From assembly GCA_026129765.1 (NCBI GenBank), contig JAHCHP010000017.1, positions 1 to 64,000 on the forward strand: a stretch of DNA of 64,000 nucleotides, read 5' to 3'. The stretch is from Fimbriimonadia bacterium (GTDB taxonomy: Bacteria; Armatimonadota; Fimbriimonadia; Fimbriimonadales; GBS-DC). The notes below the pieces were generated by a model, which saw only the letters and a list, made by a program, of their open reading frames with translations, searched no databases and was not told where the DNA came from. Made by a program: the position numbers and the translations under genes. Position 1 is the first letter of the stretch, and each line of letters begins with the position of its first letter. Positions 51,401 through 60,270 of this stretch are shown piece after piece.

Positions 51401-52498
51401 TCAAAAACTGTCTAATTGCGCGATCCCCGTAAATTGTCGGTAAAAATCGACGGTTACGCGAGGGTCATGTTGGATGTAGACATTCTGCTTGAGGGAGAGA
51501 TCACTGTTCTGCAAACGTAATCCCCCGAATGTGATGCTGTCTTTGCCCATGTCCGCTGTTCCGTTTTGGACAAAGAAATAGCCAGAGGCTTCCACCTTAT
51601 TATTCACCTTCAAATCGCCCTCCACAATGAAAACAAACAGCGAATCGGCATCGTCATAAGGGGTATCGCCGTTTAACTGCAAATTGCCCGCCACTACGAC
51701 ACGTCCTTTCCCCTTCAGTTTGCCTTTCAAATGCAGATTGCCTTGAACATAGTAAATGTCGCCATCTGTGAGAGTCAAACCAAACGGCAGGGTCAGGTTG
51801 CCATTGTGAATCTGAGTGGCGGAGGCTTTCAGCGCGTTCAAATCTTGATCTTGAGTCTGGATCAGCGCGCTGTTCTCTGATTGATAGAGCGTTGAGGTGA
51901 TTTTCCCTGTGATCTGTCCTGACGCGAGAATCGCGCCCTCACAGGTCAGATCGTTTCCGCTGCTTGCTGTCAGGTGTCCCCCGGTATACACATCGCCTGT
52001 GGTTTTTGCTTTTTTGTTGTCAATCATCATGCTGGCGTTGGAAAAGAGCGCGAACTCGGACGGTTTGCGCGGGTTGCTGGCCAAACCAACAATGCGGGTT
52101 AAGGTGACGGTATCGCCCTCGGTCGTGGCATGGATCGTGATTTCCAAAGCATCGTCGCCAAAACCGGTCGCGCGCTTGACCACGCCTTGGGCTTGATCCT
52201 CGCCAAAGTGGAGCGTAAAATTGAAAGGCGGCTGCTGCCCCTGGTCTTGATGAGACCATAAGGCATATTCCAAGCCGCTCTGAAGCAAGGTCTCATGACG
52301 GTCCGATTTGATGGTTCGTGTGATGCGGTTTGCGCTGTTCAGCGCGCTGAACGCCAGTAAGGCAGAGAGCGAACCCAACACTGTCAGTGTAATCAAGGCA
52401 ACCGCGTAGAGGCTGCCCCTTTGACGATAGTTTCTGGGGTGGGTGGGTAGTTTCTTCTTTTCTGTCCGCAGGTCTCTGCTCATCGCCACGTTTTTCAT
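51401..52498 (-). CDS. PilX-like minor pilus assembly protein
   Basis: 365 aa from the ATG at 52498 (ATGA overlap with the preceding gene). A basic N-terminus and hydrophobic segment (GSLYAVALITLTVLGSLSALLAF) is PilX_N-like, followed by a long periplasmic part with repeated G-D-V-Y, GDIYYVQGNLHLKGKLKGKG, VVVAGNLQLNG and VEGDLKVNN, probably a beta-helix polymer-type domain. In type IV pili, PilX proteins initiate or prime the pilus. It is the last gene of the divergent minor-pilin operon at 51.4-54.0 kb. Confidence 0.7.
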   Translation of the reverse strand: MKNVAMSRDLRTEKKKLPTHPRNYRQRGSLYAVALITLTVLGSLSALLAFSALNSANRITRTIKSDRHETLLQSGLEYALWSHQDQGQQPPFNFTLHFGEDQAQGVVKRATGFGDDALEITIHATTEGDTVTLTRIVGLASNPRKPSEFALFSNASMMIDNKKAKTTGDVYTGGHLTASSGNDLTCEGAILASGQITGKITSTLYQSENSALIQTQDQDLNALKASATQIHNGNLTLPFGLTLTDGDIYYVQGNLHLKGKLKGKGRVVVAGNLQLNGDTPYDDADSLFVFIVEGDLKVNNKVEASGYFFVQNGTADMGKDSITFGGLRLQNSDLSLKQNVYIQHDPRVTVDFYRQFTGIAQLDSF

Positions 52499-53088
52499 CT
52501 CGAAGTATTGGCGCAGTTGATTAACAGCTTGCGCTCGGTTCTGAAACGGAAGTCGTGGTCGCCAAAGGTCCAACGAGTCTCAATATCTATGCTGACCAGG
52601 ATGCCGGAGGTGGAAACCGAAATTTGCGGGTCAAAGCGATGGATGGAATCCAACAGCATCTCCGAAGGCGTGATGGTTCCCTGCGCATCCCGCTCGCCCA
52701 CCCACAGGCAGTTGCCGCTTTGTTGCAGCGATCCGGTCGTGTCGGAAAGGTAGTAGACATGCGCGGTTTCCGTCCGGTAAACGAGTTGACCATTCACCAG
52801 CGCAGGCATCGGCTGTCCCGTTGAGTTCGTATCCATGACTTCCCAAATCAAGAGACGCCCGTTATCGATTTCCGCCTGTGCCGCATGCCGCGCCGCGCGT
52901 TCCATCAAACGGAAGGCGTTTTGCAGTCGGGCATCCGCAATCATCTGGCGGGTTTCCAGATTGTATCGTCCCGCGCCCCGCGCAAAAATACCCATTAGAA
53001 GCGCGCCCAACACCGCCATCACCGCGGTGCCAATTAGCAACTCGATGAGGCTTAATCCTGTCTGCCGCTTTTTCATTTGCGTTTTCAT
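52495..53088 (-). CDS. Prepilin-type minor pilin (PilW/GspJ-like)
   Basis: 197 aa from the ATG at 53088, which overlaps the previous stop (ATGA). The prepilin signal KRQTGLSLIELLIGTAVMAVLGALLMG is type IV-like, with the Glu5. The body is PilW/GspJ-like (IHRFDPQISVSTSG, VSIDIETRW). Minor pilins form the initiating tip of the pseudopilus. Cleavage would follow Gly in QTG. Order in this operon (GspG, PilV-like, PilW-like, PilX-like) is a familiar one. Confidence 0.8.
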   Translation of the reverse strand: MKTQMKKRQTGLSLIELLIGTAVMAVLGALLMGIFARGAGRYNLETRQMIADARLQNAFRLMERAARHAAQAEIDNGRLLIWEVMDTNSTGQPMPALVNGQLVYRTETAHVYYLSDTTGSLQQSGNCLWVGERDAQGTITPSEMLLDSIHRFDPQISVSTSGILVSIDIETRWTFGDHDFRFRTERKLLINCANTSR

Positions 53089-53492
53089 CGGAGTCGAATC
53101 AATTGGCTGCGGGTGATGTGTCCGCTCAGCGCGTCTCCCGGATCGCCCCATGATATTGTGACCTCTACCCAGCGCAACCGCAGTTCATTGGCTTGGGGGT
53201 AAGGTTCTGATCGCGCTGACAGCGTGGCATCAGACGGCAGTTCTGTGATCGGTTTTCCCACTGCACGCGAATAGGTGTGCGGTTCTGGCGGGAGAGCAGG
53301 ATCATGGGTCAACTGACGCAATTCGCTCATGGCAAGTGAAGATGCTGTCGTTTGGTAACGCGCTTTGGTGTGGCTGCGGGAGACCCATCCCAAAGTCCCC
53401 GCGACTGCCATCAGTCCCATAGAAAGGACAACGACCGCCACAACGACTTCGATTAAGGTCAATCCGCGAACACGACGCTTGCGAGAACTCAT
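53085..53492 (-). CDS. Prepilin-type minor pilin (PilV/GspI-like)
   Basis: 135 aa from the ATG at 53492. The prepilin signal RRVRGLTLIEVVVAVVVLSMG is PilV-like, followed by a short body. It overlaps the next gene by ATGA, so the three minor-pilin genes are translationally chained. The gene lies 124 bases downstream of gspG. Family name by position and signal, as the body is poorly conserved. Confidence 0.8.
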   Translation of the reverse strand: MSSRKRRVRGLTLIEVVVAVVVLSMGLMAVAGTLGWVSRSHTKARYQTTASSLAMSELRQLTHDPALPPEPHTYSRAVGKPITELPSDATLSARSEPYPQANELRLRWVEVTISWGDPGDALSGHITRSQLIRLR

Positions 53493-53616
53493 GGTTGTAG
53501 AGTTGTAGAATGGTTTTGGTTCTCCCCGGCGCAAACCGGGGAGAATTGCACAGAAGGGGGTTATTCTTTATCAAAGGACTGTTGCCTTTGATCTAACAAG
53601 TATATATCGGCTCCAT

Positions 53617-54051
53617 CTACCAAGTATTGTAGTTCGTGCCGTCTTCTGCCTTGCCCGGCGCGGTGCTGCGCACATCATAGTTGCCGTCCGCCTTCCGGTA
53701 ATATTGGAACGCTGTTTTAGAAACAGGGTCCACTGGCACTTGGTTCAGGTAAGGTCCCTTCCATTCCAGCGGATCAATGTTTCGAAGCTGGTTGTATTTG
53801 TTGCGTCCTTGCGCTGGTGCTGCCGTCGCCGCGATGTCATCTATTTGTGCCGGGAAATAGCCCGTATCGTTGCGGAACAGGGTGATTGCGTTGCGCACTT
53901 CGGTCAATGTGGCTTTCAGCGCCGCTTCCTTGCTGCGCATACCCGCGTTGATGAAGCGCGGAACCACAATCGCCGCCAATGTAATCAAGATCACCAATAC
54001 CGCCAACATCTCTACCAGTGTGAATCCCTTATTTTTGGGTCGTTTCAACAT
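53617..54051 (-). CDS. gspG: Type II secretion/pseudopilin GspG (major pseudopilin)
   Basis: 144 aa, usual length. NKGFTLVEMLAVLVILITLAA is the prepilin signal. The GspG body reads EAALKATLTEVRNAITLFRNDTGYFPAQ, with DPLEWKGPYLNQVPVDPVSKTAFQYYRKADGNYDVRS typical of the calcium-binding C-terminus. It would be the main fibre subunit. The promoter region is shared with the oppositely directed pilM gene, with the 20-bp palindrome at 54148 between them. Confidence 0.92.
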   Translation of the reverse strand: MLKRPKNKGFTLVEMLAVLVILITLAAIVVPRFINAGMRSKEAALKATLTEVRNAITLFRNDTGYFPAQIDDIAATAAPAQGRNKYNQLRNIDPLEWKGPYLNQVPVDPVSKTAFQYYRKADGNYDVRSTAPGKAEDGTNYNTW

Positions 54052-54147
54052 CCTATTCTCGACCTCCTTAAAGTCTTGCTGATGGGTTATTCCACATCGG
54101 CAACAGTGGATTTAACATGGAAAATTTTGCCTGTTTGCTCACGCCCT

Positions 54148-54167
54148 CTTGATTCTGCAGAATCAAG
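54148..54167. promoter_or_regulatory. 20-bp perfect palindrome between divergent pil operons
   Basis: CTTGATTCTGCAGAATCAAG, flanked by CC..GGGG to give a 26-base imperfect dyad. It lies in the 148-base gap between gspG (minus) and pilM (plus), near both potential promoters. A regulator site acting on both operons or a hairpin in the pilM leader are equally possible. Confidence 0.6.
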
Positions 54168-54199
54168 GGGTAAATACCGACAATCTTCACAGGTCAACG

Positions 54200-55336
54200 A
54201 TGTTAGGATTAGAAATCAATTCCCGTTCCGTGAATGGCGCGCGGCTGGAGGGTTCTCGCGTATTGAGCTACGGCAACCGCCGTCTTGACGATGAATCGCT
54301 TCTGGATAATGTGGTGTCAGAACCGCATGCGGTGGCTGCCGCCATCCAAGCGCTGACCCGTTCGCTGCGCGTGAAAAATGAGCGGGTTTGTTTGTCGGTA
54401 GGTGGCGCGCAGGTGGTCAATAAGTGGGTTGATTTACCGCGCGTAAGCCAAGAGGAACTGTCGCAGGCGGCTCCCTTCGAGGCGCCCCGCCATCTGCCTC
54501 CTGCCACAGAACCGATGGTCTACCGGATGACGCTTGCGCGGGATGCCGCCGACTACCGGGAAGATCAGGTGACGGCGCGTCTCATCGCGATCCCCGAATC
54601 GGTCCTCTTTTCCCGGCTGCAGGCAATTGCCTTGGCGGGCTTTGAGCCAGAGTTGGTGCTGCCGGAAGCAGACTTAACCTCGTGTGTTTTTACGCGCCTT
54701 CACCCTAAAGACAGCCTGCTTTGGCATGGAAAAGCCTCCGCAATCTTGAACATTCGCCAAGATTATACCGAAATGTCTATCACTCGCGAACAAGATTTAG
54801 AGTTTTCCCGGACGCTGCCCGTAGGCTTAGAAGAGGTTCAAAAAGCGATTGAGAACGAGTTAAGCGCAGGGAAAGAGGAGACCGGCATCCTAATGAATTC
54901 TGGACAGATCGACAGCGAGGGCGCATTATGTTTTGAGCCTGAGATGGGGCTGCCTGCCGTGGATTTGCGACCCTTCTTACAAGAATTGACCTCTGAAATG
55001 CGCCGATTGTTGGATTTTCAGCGTTCACGTTTCCCTGAGGGCAGCTATTTAGGGTTGTTGGATACTTTTTTGATCACGGGTGAGGGCGCATGCCTGCGGG
55101 GATTAGACCGCTATTGTTCACGCGCCTTGGGAGTCACTTGCGCTTACGCGAACCCGTTGAGCGATTTAGAGTGGGGTCCTCGCATTCAACCATTAGAGCC
55201 TGTGGCTTTCAACACTTACACGGCGGTATTGGGAGCCGCGATGTACCCTGCGCTTCATCCGAAGTTGACCATGCGCAACTCCGCGCGGGAACAGGTTCAA
55301 CGCCTACTTCGTTTTCGGGAGGGGCAAGCGGCATGA
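54200..55336 (+). CDS. pilM: Type IV pilus assembly protein PilM
   Basis: 378 aa from the ATG at 54200. The actin-like FtsA/PilM fold opens with MLGLEINSRSVNGARLEGSRV and has VRVCLSVGGAQVVNKWVDLP, FEAPRHLPP and SYLGLLDTFLITGEGACLRGLDRYCSRALG. PilM is a cytosolic actin-like protein linking the inner-membrane PilN-PilO complex to the motor. The next gene begins inside its stop (ATGA). Confidence 0.88.
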   Translation: MLGLEINSRSVNGARLEGSRVLSYGNRRLDDESLLDNVVSEPHAVAAAIQALTRSLRVKNERVCLSVGGAQVVNKWVDLPRVSQEELSQAAPFEAPRHLPPATEPMVYRMTLARDAADYREDQVTARLIAIPESVLFSRLQAIALAGFEPELVLPEADLTSCVFTRLHPKDSLLWHGKASAILNIRQDYTEMSITREQDLEFSRTLPVGLEEVQKAIENELSAGKEETGILMNSGQIDSEGALCFEPEMGLPAVDLRPFLQELTSEMRRLLDFQRSRFPEGSYLGLLDTFLITGEGACLRGLDRYCSRALGVTCAYANPLSDLEWGPRIQPLEPVAFNTYTAVLGAAMYPALHPKLTMRNSAREQVQRLLRFREGQAA

Positions 55337-55926
55337 GCTACACGATTCTGGACCTGACTCAAGAATGGCAATCGCGCCAAAAACGCGAGTCGCGAGCAAC
55401 GCTGCTATGGATGTATGGCTTAGTGGGCGCATGGTTCTGTTTGGGACTGATGGTATTGTGGGCAATCCGCGCCATGCCCCAGGCGCAGCAGGCGAAGGAT
55501 CATTGGAAACAGAAGGCGGAACGCGCCCTTGCCGCCCCCGCGGACGAAACGGAAGGATCGAGCGCGTTGAGTTATGAGTTGTTGATGCGGACCCGCGCGC
55601 GCAATTTGGAGTTTGACCTTTCGATTCAAGCCTTCACGCGCTTGCTTCCTCGTGATGTCTGGCTGGAAGAAACGAACCTTGCGCAGTCGGAAGAAGAAGG
55701 ACTTTCTATTACGCTGAGGGGCAGCGCGCAACAGTTAGAATCATTGAAAACCTATACTGACCGCCTTCGCAAAATCGGGTTGTTTTCAGAGGTGACCCCG
55801 CTCTCGGTCAACCGAGAGTCAGACGACGCGCCTTGCCAGTTCGATTTGCGGTTGACGCTGCCGAATGAGGGCATAATTCTTTTGGATGCCGGCGATGAAG
55901 CCCCCCCTTCAGGAGGTAACCCATGA
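55333..55926 (+). CDS. pilN: Pilus assembly protein PilN-like
   Basis: 197 aa. One membrane helix (LLWMYGLVGAWFCLGLMVLWAI) follows a short cytosolic leader (MSYTILDLTQEWQSRQKR) in the PilN arrangement, then a ferredoxin-like periplasmic domain (LPRDVWLEETNLAQSEEEGLSITLRGSAQQLESLKTYTDRLRKIGLFSEV). The name rests on position between pilM and pilO and on architecture. Confidence 0.75.
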   Translation: MSYTILDLTQEWQSRQKRESRATLLWMYGLVGAWFCLGLMVLWAIRAMPQAQQAKDHWKQKAERALAAPADETEGSSALSYELLMRTRARNLEFDLSIQAFTRLLPRDVWLEETNLAQSEEEGLSITLRGSAQQLESLKTYTDRLRKIGLFSEVTPLSVNRESDDAPCQFDLRLTLPNEGIILLDAGDEAPPSGGNP

Positions 55927-56513
55927 GTCGGTCTGCCGCCATTCGTTTGCGCTCGCTGATGACCTATGAGACGCGCTGGCGAAAGTTTGTCCAACGCGCC
56001 GCCATCGTCAGTTTAGCGATGACTCTCCTTATAGGTATTACTCTGCGTTCTATCTGGAACAAGATTCAAACCGAGACCGATGGGTATCGGGTGCAGGCGG
56101 AAACTGCTTTGCAAACGCCGGTTTTGGAACCCGAAGAGCGCGCTGCGCAAGCGGACCTGAATCGGATGATGGAACGGCTGGAGGGCGAGAAAAATGTCAA
56201 AAGCGCAGTGCTTGCCCTCTTGAACCAGACCGCGCGCCGCTGCCAGATGCAGGTATTGGGAATCGAGGTCGCGGACGATATCGATACGCGCGCAATGAGG
56301 GATAGCTGGCATCTGAACCTGTTTCGGGCGCGCCTGCGCGGTCCTGCCGAGGGGGTTCGGGAATGGCTGCGCCAATTGCAAAACAGCGGGCTGATATTAT
56401 TCCCTTCAGGGATTCAAATCAATGCGCGTGAAAGAGGCAGGGTCGAAGTGAACGCGGAACTGCAGATCGTGCTGCCGCCTCATCAGGGGGCAGAGATGGG
56501 AGAGGATATATGA
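55923..56513 (+). CDS. pilO: Pilus assembly protein PilO-like
   Basis: 196 aa. One membrane helix (RAAIVSLAMTLLIGITLRSIW), a coiled-coil stretch with ERAAQADLNRMMERLE, and a periplasmic PilO-like domain (GVREWLRQLQNSGLILFPSGIQINAR). The gene has AGGAGGTAACCC before its ATG. It overlaps pilN at 4 bases. Assigned by place in the cluster and by architecture. Confidence 0.75.
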   Translation: MSRSAAIRLRSLMTYETRWRKFVQRAAIVSLAMTLLIGITLRSIWNKIQTETDGYRVQAETALQTPVLEPEERAAQADLNRMMERLEGEKNVKSAVLALLNQTARRCQMQVLGIEVADDIDTRAMRDSWHLNLFRARLRGPAEGVREWLRQLQNSGLILFPSGIQINARERGRVEVNAELQIVLPPHQGAEMGEDI

Positions 56514-57196
56514 AATCGCAAAAACGGCAATCGGGTTTACTCATCGGCGCAGTTGCCTGTATCGCGATTGTTGCTTGGCAACTGCTGTTTAGTGGGAAGG
56601 ACAACACGCCTTCCGCTTCGCTGAAACCTACCGCCGCCTCTACGACTTCTTCCGCGCCTGTGGTGGAGACAGGGGGAACTGGTTCTGCCGACCCGCCTTT
56701 GACCCCCGCACTGTATGAGAAAGCAGGTAAGGAATTGCAGGCGATTTTTCCTGACAATCCTCAGCCTTTCCGAAGCGGCGATATGATTTTAGAGATGGGA
56801 CCGTCTCAAACCAACTCCACGCTTCTACCGCTTGGCTTTGATGGCAGTTTTACCGCGCTGCCGACAGAAGACGGGAAGCCGGTGAGGAGAACAGCAGCGC
56901 AACCGGATGAAGTCGCGGCAGGTCCTCCATCGCCGGTGAACTCCCAAACGGACCCTGCGCCGGCAACAGAAACGAAACCCGAGATCGCAATTCCCCGGCT
57001 GAAGGGTTTAGTGCGCGGGACAGACAGCCACGATATACAAGCTCTGCTGGAAGTGAACGGCAGTCTTGTGACGGCAAGCGCGGAGGAGTTCGCGGAATGG
57101 CGCATTATCGAACAGACTAACGACTCGATTACAGTTCAACATGGGCAGCACATCTGGGTTATCGATTTGAATAAAACGGCAGAGGCGCAGGGCTAA
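56510..57196 (+). CDS. PilP/GspC-like periplasmic protein
   Basis: 228 aa. An N-terminal membrane helix (SGLLIGAVACIAIVAWQLLF) precedes a Ser/Pro/Thr-rich linker (about 35-150). The last 65 residues (AIPRLKGLVRGTDSHDIQALLEVNGSLVTASAEEFAEWRII..GQHIWVIDL) form a small homology region with the HR/PilP-type beta domain that contacts the secretin. It starts in the pilO stop (ATGA) and ends 3 bases before the secretin gene. Confidence 0.7.
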   Translation: MKSQKRQSGLLIGAVACIAIVAWQLLFSGKDNTPSASLKPTAASTTSSAPVVETGGTGSADPPLTPALYEKAGKELQAIFPDNPQPFRSGDMILEMGPSQTNSTLLPLGFDGSFTALPTEDGKPVRRTAAQPDEVAAGPPSPVNSQTDPAPATETKPEIAIPRLKGLVRGTDSHDIQALLEVNGSLVTASAEEFAEWRIIEQTNDSITVQHGQHIWVIDLNKTAEAQG

Positions 57197-57199
57197 GAA

Positions 57200-58594
57200 A
57201 TGGGGCTGATGGGAGTGTGGGCAATGAGAGTTTGGACTTTATGCGGGTTGTTATGGGTCTTTGGCATCGCCTATGGGCTGCAAGATCAGAAATTGGAAGC
57301 CACGTTTGACGGTGTGCCGCTGCGGACTGCCCTGCAGATGCTTTCTAAGCAGGCAGGCGTCAACATTGTCATCGATGCGCCGGATGAATTGAAAGTGACC
57401 GCGCAATTGAAAGCGGTGACCTTCCAAGACGCGCTGGAACTGCTGTTGAAGCCGAATGGTTTGGGCTATAAACAGATGAACGGAACCTATATCGTGGGGA
57501 AGGCAGAGATGTTGGCGAGTTTCGGCTCCTCGGATACCCCGTCCACTGCCGTTCTGACACAGTATCATGTGCGGTTCGTTTCAGCGAACGCGCTAATGGA
57601 GCGTTTGAGGACTCTTCACCCGAATTTGGTGATTCTGCCGGGGGTGCCGCCAGACAATCCCACTTTGAGCGGTGAGGGCAGCAGCGGGACCGGCGGAGGC
57701 AGTTCTTCTTATTCGCCGCCAACGCCCGCGTCTGGGAGCGATTCGGGGGGGGCTGGCGGGTCGGGTGGCGTTAGCATTTCTACCGACAGCAGCACAATGG
57801 ATGCGCGAACCATCCTGCTGTACGGCTCTGAGGAGAGGGTACAAGCCGCGCTCAAAACCGCTCAGCAATTAGATAAAGCGCCCACCCTGATTCGCATTGT
57901 CGTGATCGTGACAGACCTTTCGCATAATTCGCTCAAGGAGTTAGGCATGACGTGGGATTGGAGTACCTTTGGTCTTCAGGAGCCTGTGAGACCCTCCGAT
58001 ACCGCATTGGTGGAGAACGACTCGCTGCTGATCCCTTCGCGCCGGGGCGAATTTTGGCGCACGCCCAACTCGGTGCAAGCGACTCTCAAAGCGATGGAGC
58101 AGCGCGGGCAGGCAAAGCTGTTGGCGAACCCCAGCGTTTCGGTGTTGAACGGCGAAACCGCGCAAGTGTTGATTGGCGACCGGGTGCTGTATCCCATCGT
58201 GGTCGGCACAACGACGGCAGGCACGCCTCTCTATGATGTGCAGGAGCAGAATGTGGGCATCGTGCTGCAAGTGCGCGCCATTGCCGAGCCAGAAGGCACA
58301 ATCACCTTAGATATTTACCCCCAAGTTAGCGTGGTGACGGGGTTCTTGAGGATCGGCGACAGCAGCTATCCCCAGATTTCCACACGGGAACTGCGCACAA
58401 AAATTCGCGTGAAGGATGGCGAACAGATCGCTTTAGGCGGATTGATCCGAGAGGAGGAAGCGCGCAGTATTCAAGAGGTGCCGCTGCTTTCAAAAATCCC
58501 AATTTTGGGCGAATTATTCAAGTTTAGAAGAAAAAGTTCTACGAAAAGTGAGCTGGTTATCTTCTTGCGTCCAGAGGTGATTAAAGAGCAATGA
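57200..58594 (+). CDS. Type IV pilus/type II secretion secretin (PilQ/GspD-like)
   Basis: 464 aa, rather short for a secretin. A signal peptide is followed by an N-domain (TALQMLSKQAGVNIVIDAPDE, ALELLLKPNGLGYKQMNGTYIVG), a Gly/Ser-rich linker (about 150-190), and the secretin core (LLANPSVSVLNGETAQVLIGDRVLYP, GIVLQVRAI, GEQIALGGLIREEEARSIQEVPLLSKIPILGELFKFR), with a C-terminal VIFLRPEVI. The 'VPLLSKIPILGxLFK' motif is secretin-diagnostic. It forms the outer-membrane ring. Two later starts exist (57209 and 57224, the latter with GGGAG before it). Confidence 0.92.
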   Translation: MGLMGVWAMRVWTLCGLLWVFGIAYGLQDQKLEATFDGVPLRTALQMLSKQAGVNIVIDAPDELKVTAQLKAVTFQDALELLLKPNGLGYKQMNGTYIVGKAEMLASFGSSDTPSTAVLTQYHVRFVSANALMERLRTLHPNLVILPGVPPDNPTLSGEGSSGTGGGSSSYSPPTPASGSDSGGAGGSGGVSISTDSSTMDARTILLYGSEERVQAALKTAQQLDKAPTLIRIVVIVTDLSHNSLKELGMTWDWSTFGLQEPVRPSDTALVENDSLLIPSRRGEFWRTPNSVQATLKAMEQRGQAKLLANPSVSVLNGETAQVLIGDRVLYPIVVGTTTAGTPLYDVQEQNVGIVLQVRAIAEPEGTITLDIYPQVSVVTGFLRIGDSSYPQISTRELRTKIRVKDGEQIALGGLIREEEARSIQEVPLLSKIPILGELFKFRRKSSTKSELVIFLRPEVIKEQ

Positions 58595-60255
58595 AGCGAT
58601 TTTCTGATGTGTTGTTGGATGAGGGCATTCTTAGCCCGCAGCGATTGAACGAACTATTGGCGCAAAGACAAGATTTGCACGAACCAATAGAAGATTACCT
58701 GCTGCGGGTTGGCGCGATTGATGACCGTATTCGCGCAAAGGTGATCAGCGTGATGTATAATGTGCCGCTGCTGGATTTCCAGACGGTGGAGATTCAACCG
58801 GATGCGGTGGCTTTGATTCCTCGTCAAGTCGCGACCCGCTGCCAGGCGGTGCCGATTGCCATTGTTCAGAACCGCTTGCAGGTCGCGATGATCGATCCGG
58901 CAGACATTCCTGCCCTGGACGAATTGCGATCTGCTGCCCAACGCGATATTTTGGTGACGACCGCGCCCATCCCCCAAATTCAAGAGGCGTTGATGCGCTT
59001 CTATGGATTGGATGAAGATGTGAGCAGTGTCGTCAATCGCATGCAAACTCAAGAAACCGATACCTCGGTGATTCGGTTGGTGGAGGCATTGTTGAATCGC
59101 GCCATTGCGGACCGCGCCAGCGACGCGCATATCGAGCCAACCGATGAGAACACCCGCGTGCGGTCTCGCGTGGATGGGGTTTTGAGAATTTCATCGGACA
59201 TCCCCAAAGAACTGCATGAGGCAGTGGTGGCGCGAGTCAAAATCATGGCGAATTTGGATATTGCGGAAAAGCGCGCTCCTCAAGACGGCAGAATCGCTTA
59301 TGGCATTGCCGGTTCCACTTATGACTTGCGCGTTTCCACTTATCCAACAGTTAAGGGCGAAAAAATTGTGTTAAGGATTTTGGAAAAAAATTCTACTCGT
59401 GTCGATTTATCCAGGCTGAGCGACGCGCCCGGACTCATTGAGCGGTTGACCCACCTTATCGAACGACCTTACGGCATGCTGCTGGTATGTGGACCCACTG
59501 GATCGGGAAAAACAACAACCTTGTATGCCAGTTTGAACCATCTGAACACGCCGGAACGCAACATCATCACGATTGAGGACCCGGTAGAATACCAATTGCC
59601 GGGCATCGCGCAAGCCAATGTAAATGTGAAGGCGGGACTAACTTTCGCGACCGGGCTTCGGGCGATTCTTCGACAAGACCCGGATGTGGTGCTGGTGGGC
59701 GAAATACGCGACCAAGAGACGGCAGAAATCGCGGTGGAAGCAGCTTTGACTGGGCATATGGTCTTTTCAACCCTGCATGCGAACGAAGCGGCGGGCGCGC
59801 CGGGCAGATTGACAGAGATGGAGATCGAGCCTTATTTGCTGGCGTCCGCGCTGATTGGAATCGTTTCCCAGCGATTGGTACGGCGATTGTGTGAAGATTG
59901 CAAGGAACCTACACAGCCAGACCCCTGGCTGATGAGCCGATTGAAATTGGATACCGAGAGCTTGCAGAACATAACGCTTTACCAGCCGAAAGGGTGTCAT
60001 CGATGCCAATTCACCGGCTACAGGGGACGGGCTCCGATTATCGAGTTAATGGAAATTAACGAGGAGATGCGCCGGAAGATCATTAAGCACTCCTCCACTT
60101 CCGATATGCGCGAAAGCGCGATTCAGAACGGGATGACGCCTCTCTATGAAGACGCTATGCGCTTGGTGAAGCGTGGGGTGACCAGTTTGGAAGAGGTTTT
60201 GCGGGTGGTGGCAAACGATTTGGAGGAAGAAACGAGCGCGCCGCAGGCGGCTTAA
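58591..60255 (+). CDS. pilB: Pilus assembly/type II secretion ATPase PilB/GspE
   Basis: 554 aa. A MshEN-type N-terminal domain (RFSDVLLDEGILSPQRLNELL.., VPLLDFQTVEIQPDAVALIP) is followed by the catalytic domain: Walker A GPTGSGKTT, Asp box, Walker B ILRQDPDVVLVGEIRD, and His box FSTLHANEAAGAP, then the zinc ribbon CEDCKEP..CHRCQFTGYRGR. It powers pilus extension. It overlaps the secretin gene (ATGA). The TxxT step in the His box is ANEAAG rather than TNDAPG, a small departure. Confidence 0.96.
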   Translation: MKRFSDVLLDEGILSPQRLNELLAQRQDLHEPIEDYLLRVGAIDDRIRAKVISVMYNVPLLDFQTVEIQPDAVALIPRQVATRCQAVPIAIVQNRLQVAMIDPADIPALDELRSAAQRDILVTTAPIPQIQEALMRFYGLDEDVSSVVNRMQTQETDTSVIRLVEALLNRAIADRASDAHIEPTDENTRVRSRVDGVLRISSDIPKELHEAVVARVKIMANLDIAEKRAPQDGRIAYGIAGSTYDLRVSTYPTVKGEKIVLRILEKNSTRVDLSRLSDAPGLIERLTHLIERPYGMLLVCGPTGSGKTTTLYASLNHLNTPERNIITIEDPVEYQLPGIAQANVNVKAGLTFATGLRAILRQDPDVVLVGEIRDQETAEIAVEAALTGHMVFSTLHANEAAGAPGRLTEMEIEPYLLASALIGIVSQRLVRRLCEDCKEPTQPDPWLMSRLKLDTESLQNITLYQPKGCHRCQFTGYRGRAPIIELMEINEEMRRKIIKHSSTSDMRESAIQNGMTPLYEDAMRLVKRGVTSLEEVLRVVANDLEEETSAPQAA

Positions 60256-60270
60256 TAAACTGAAAGAACG

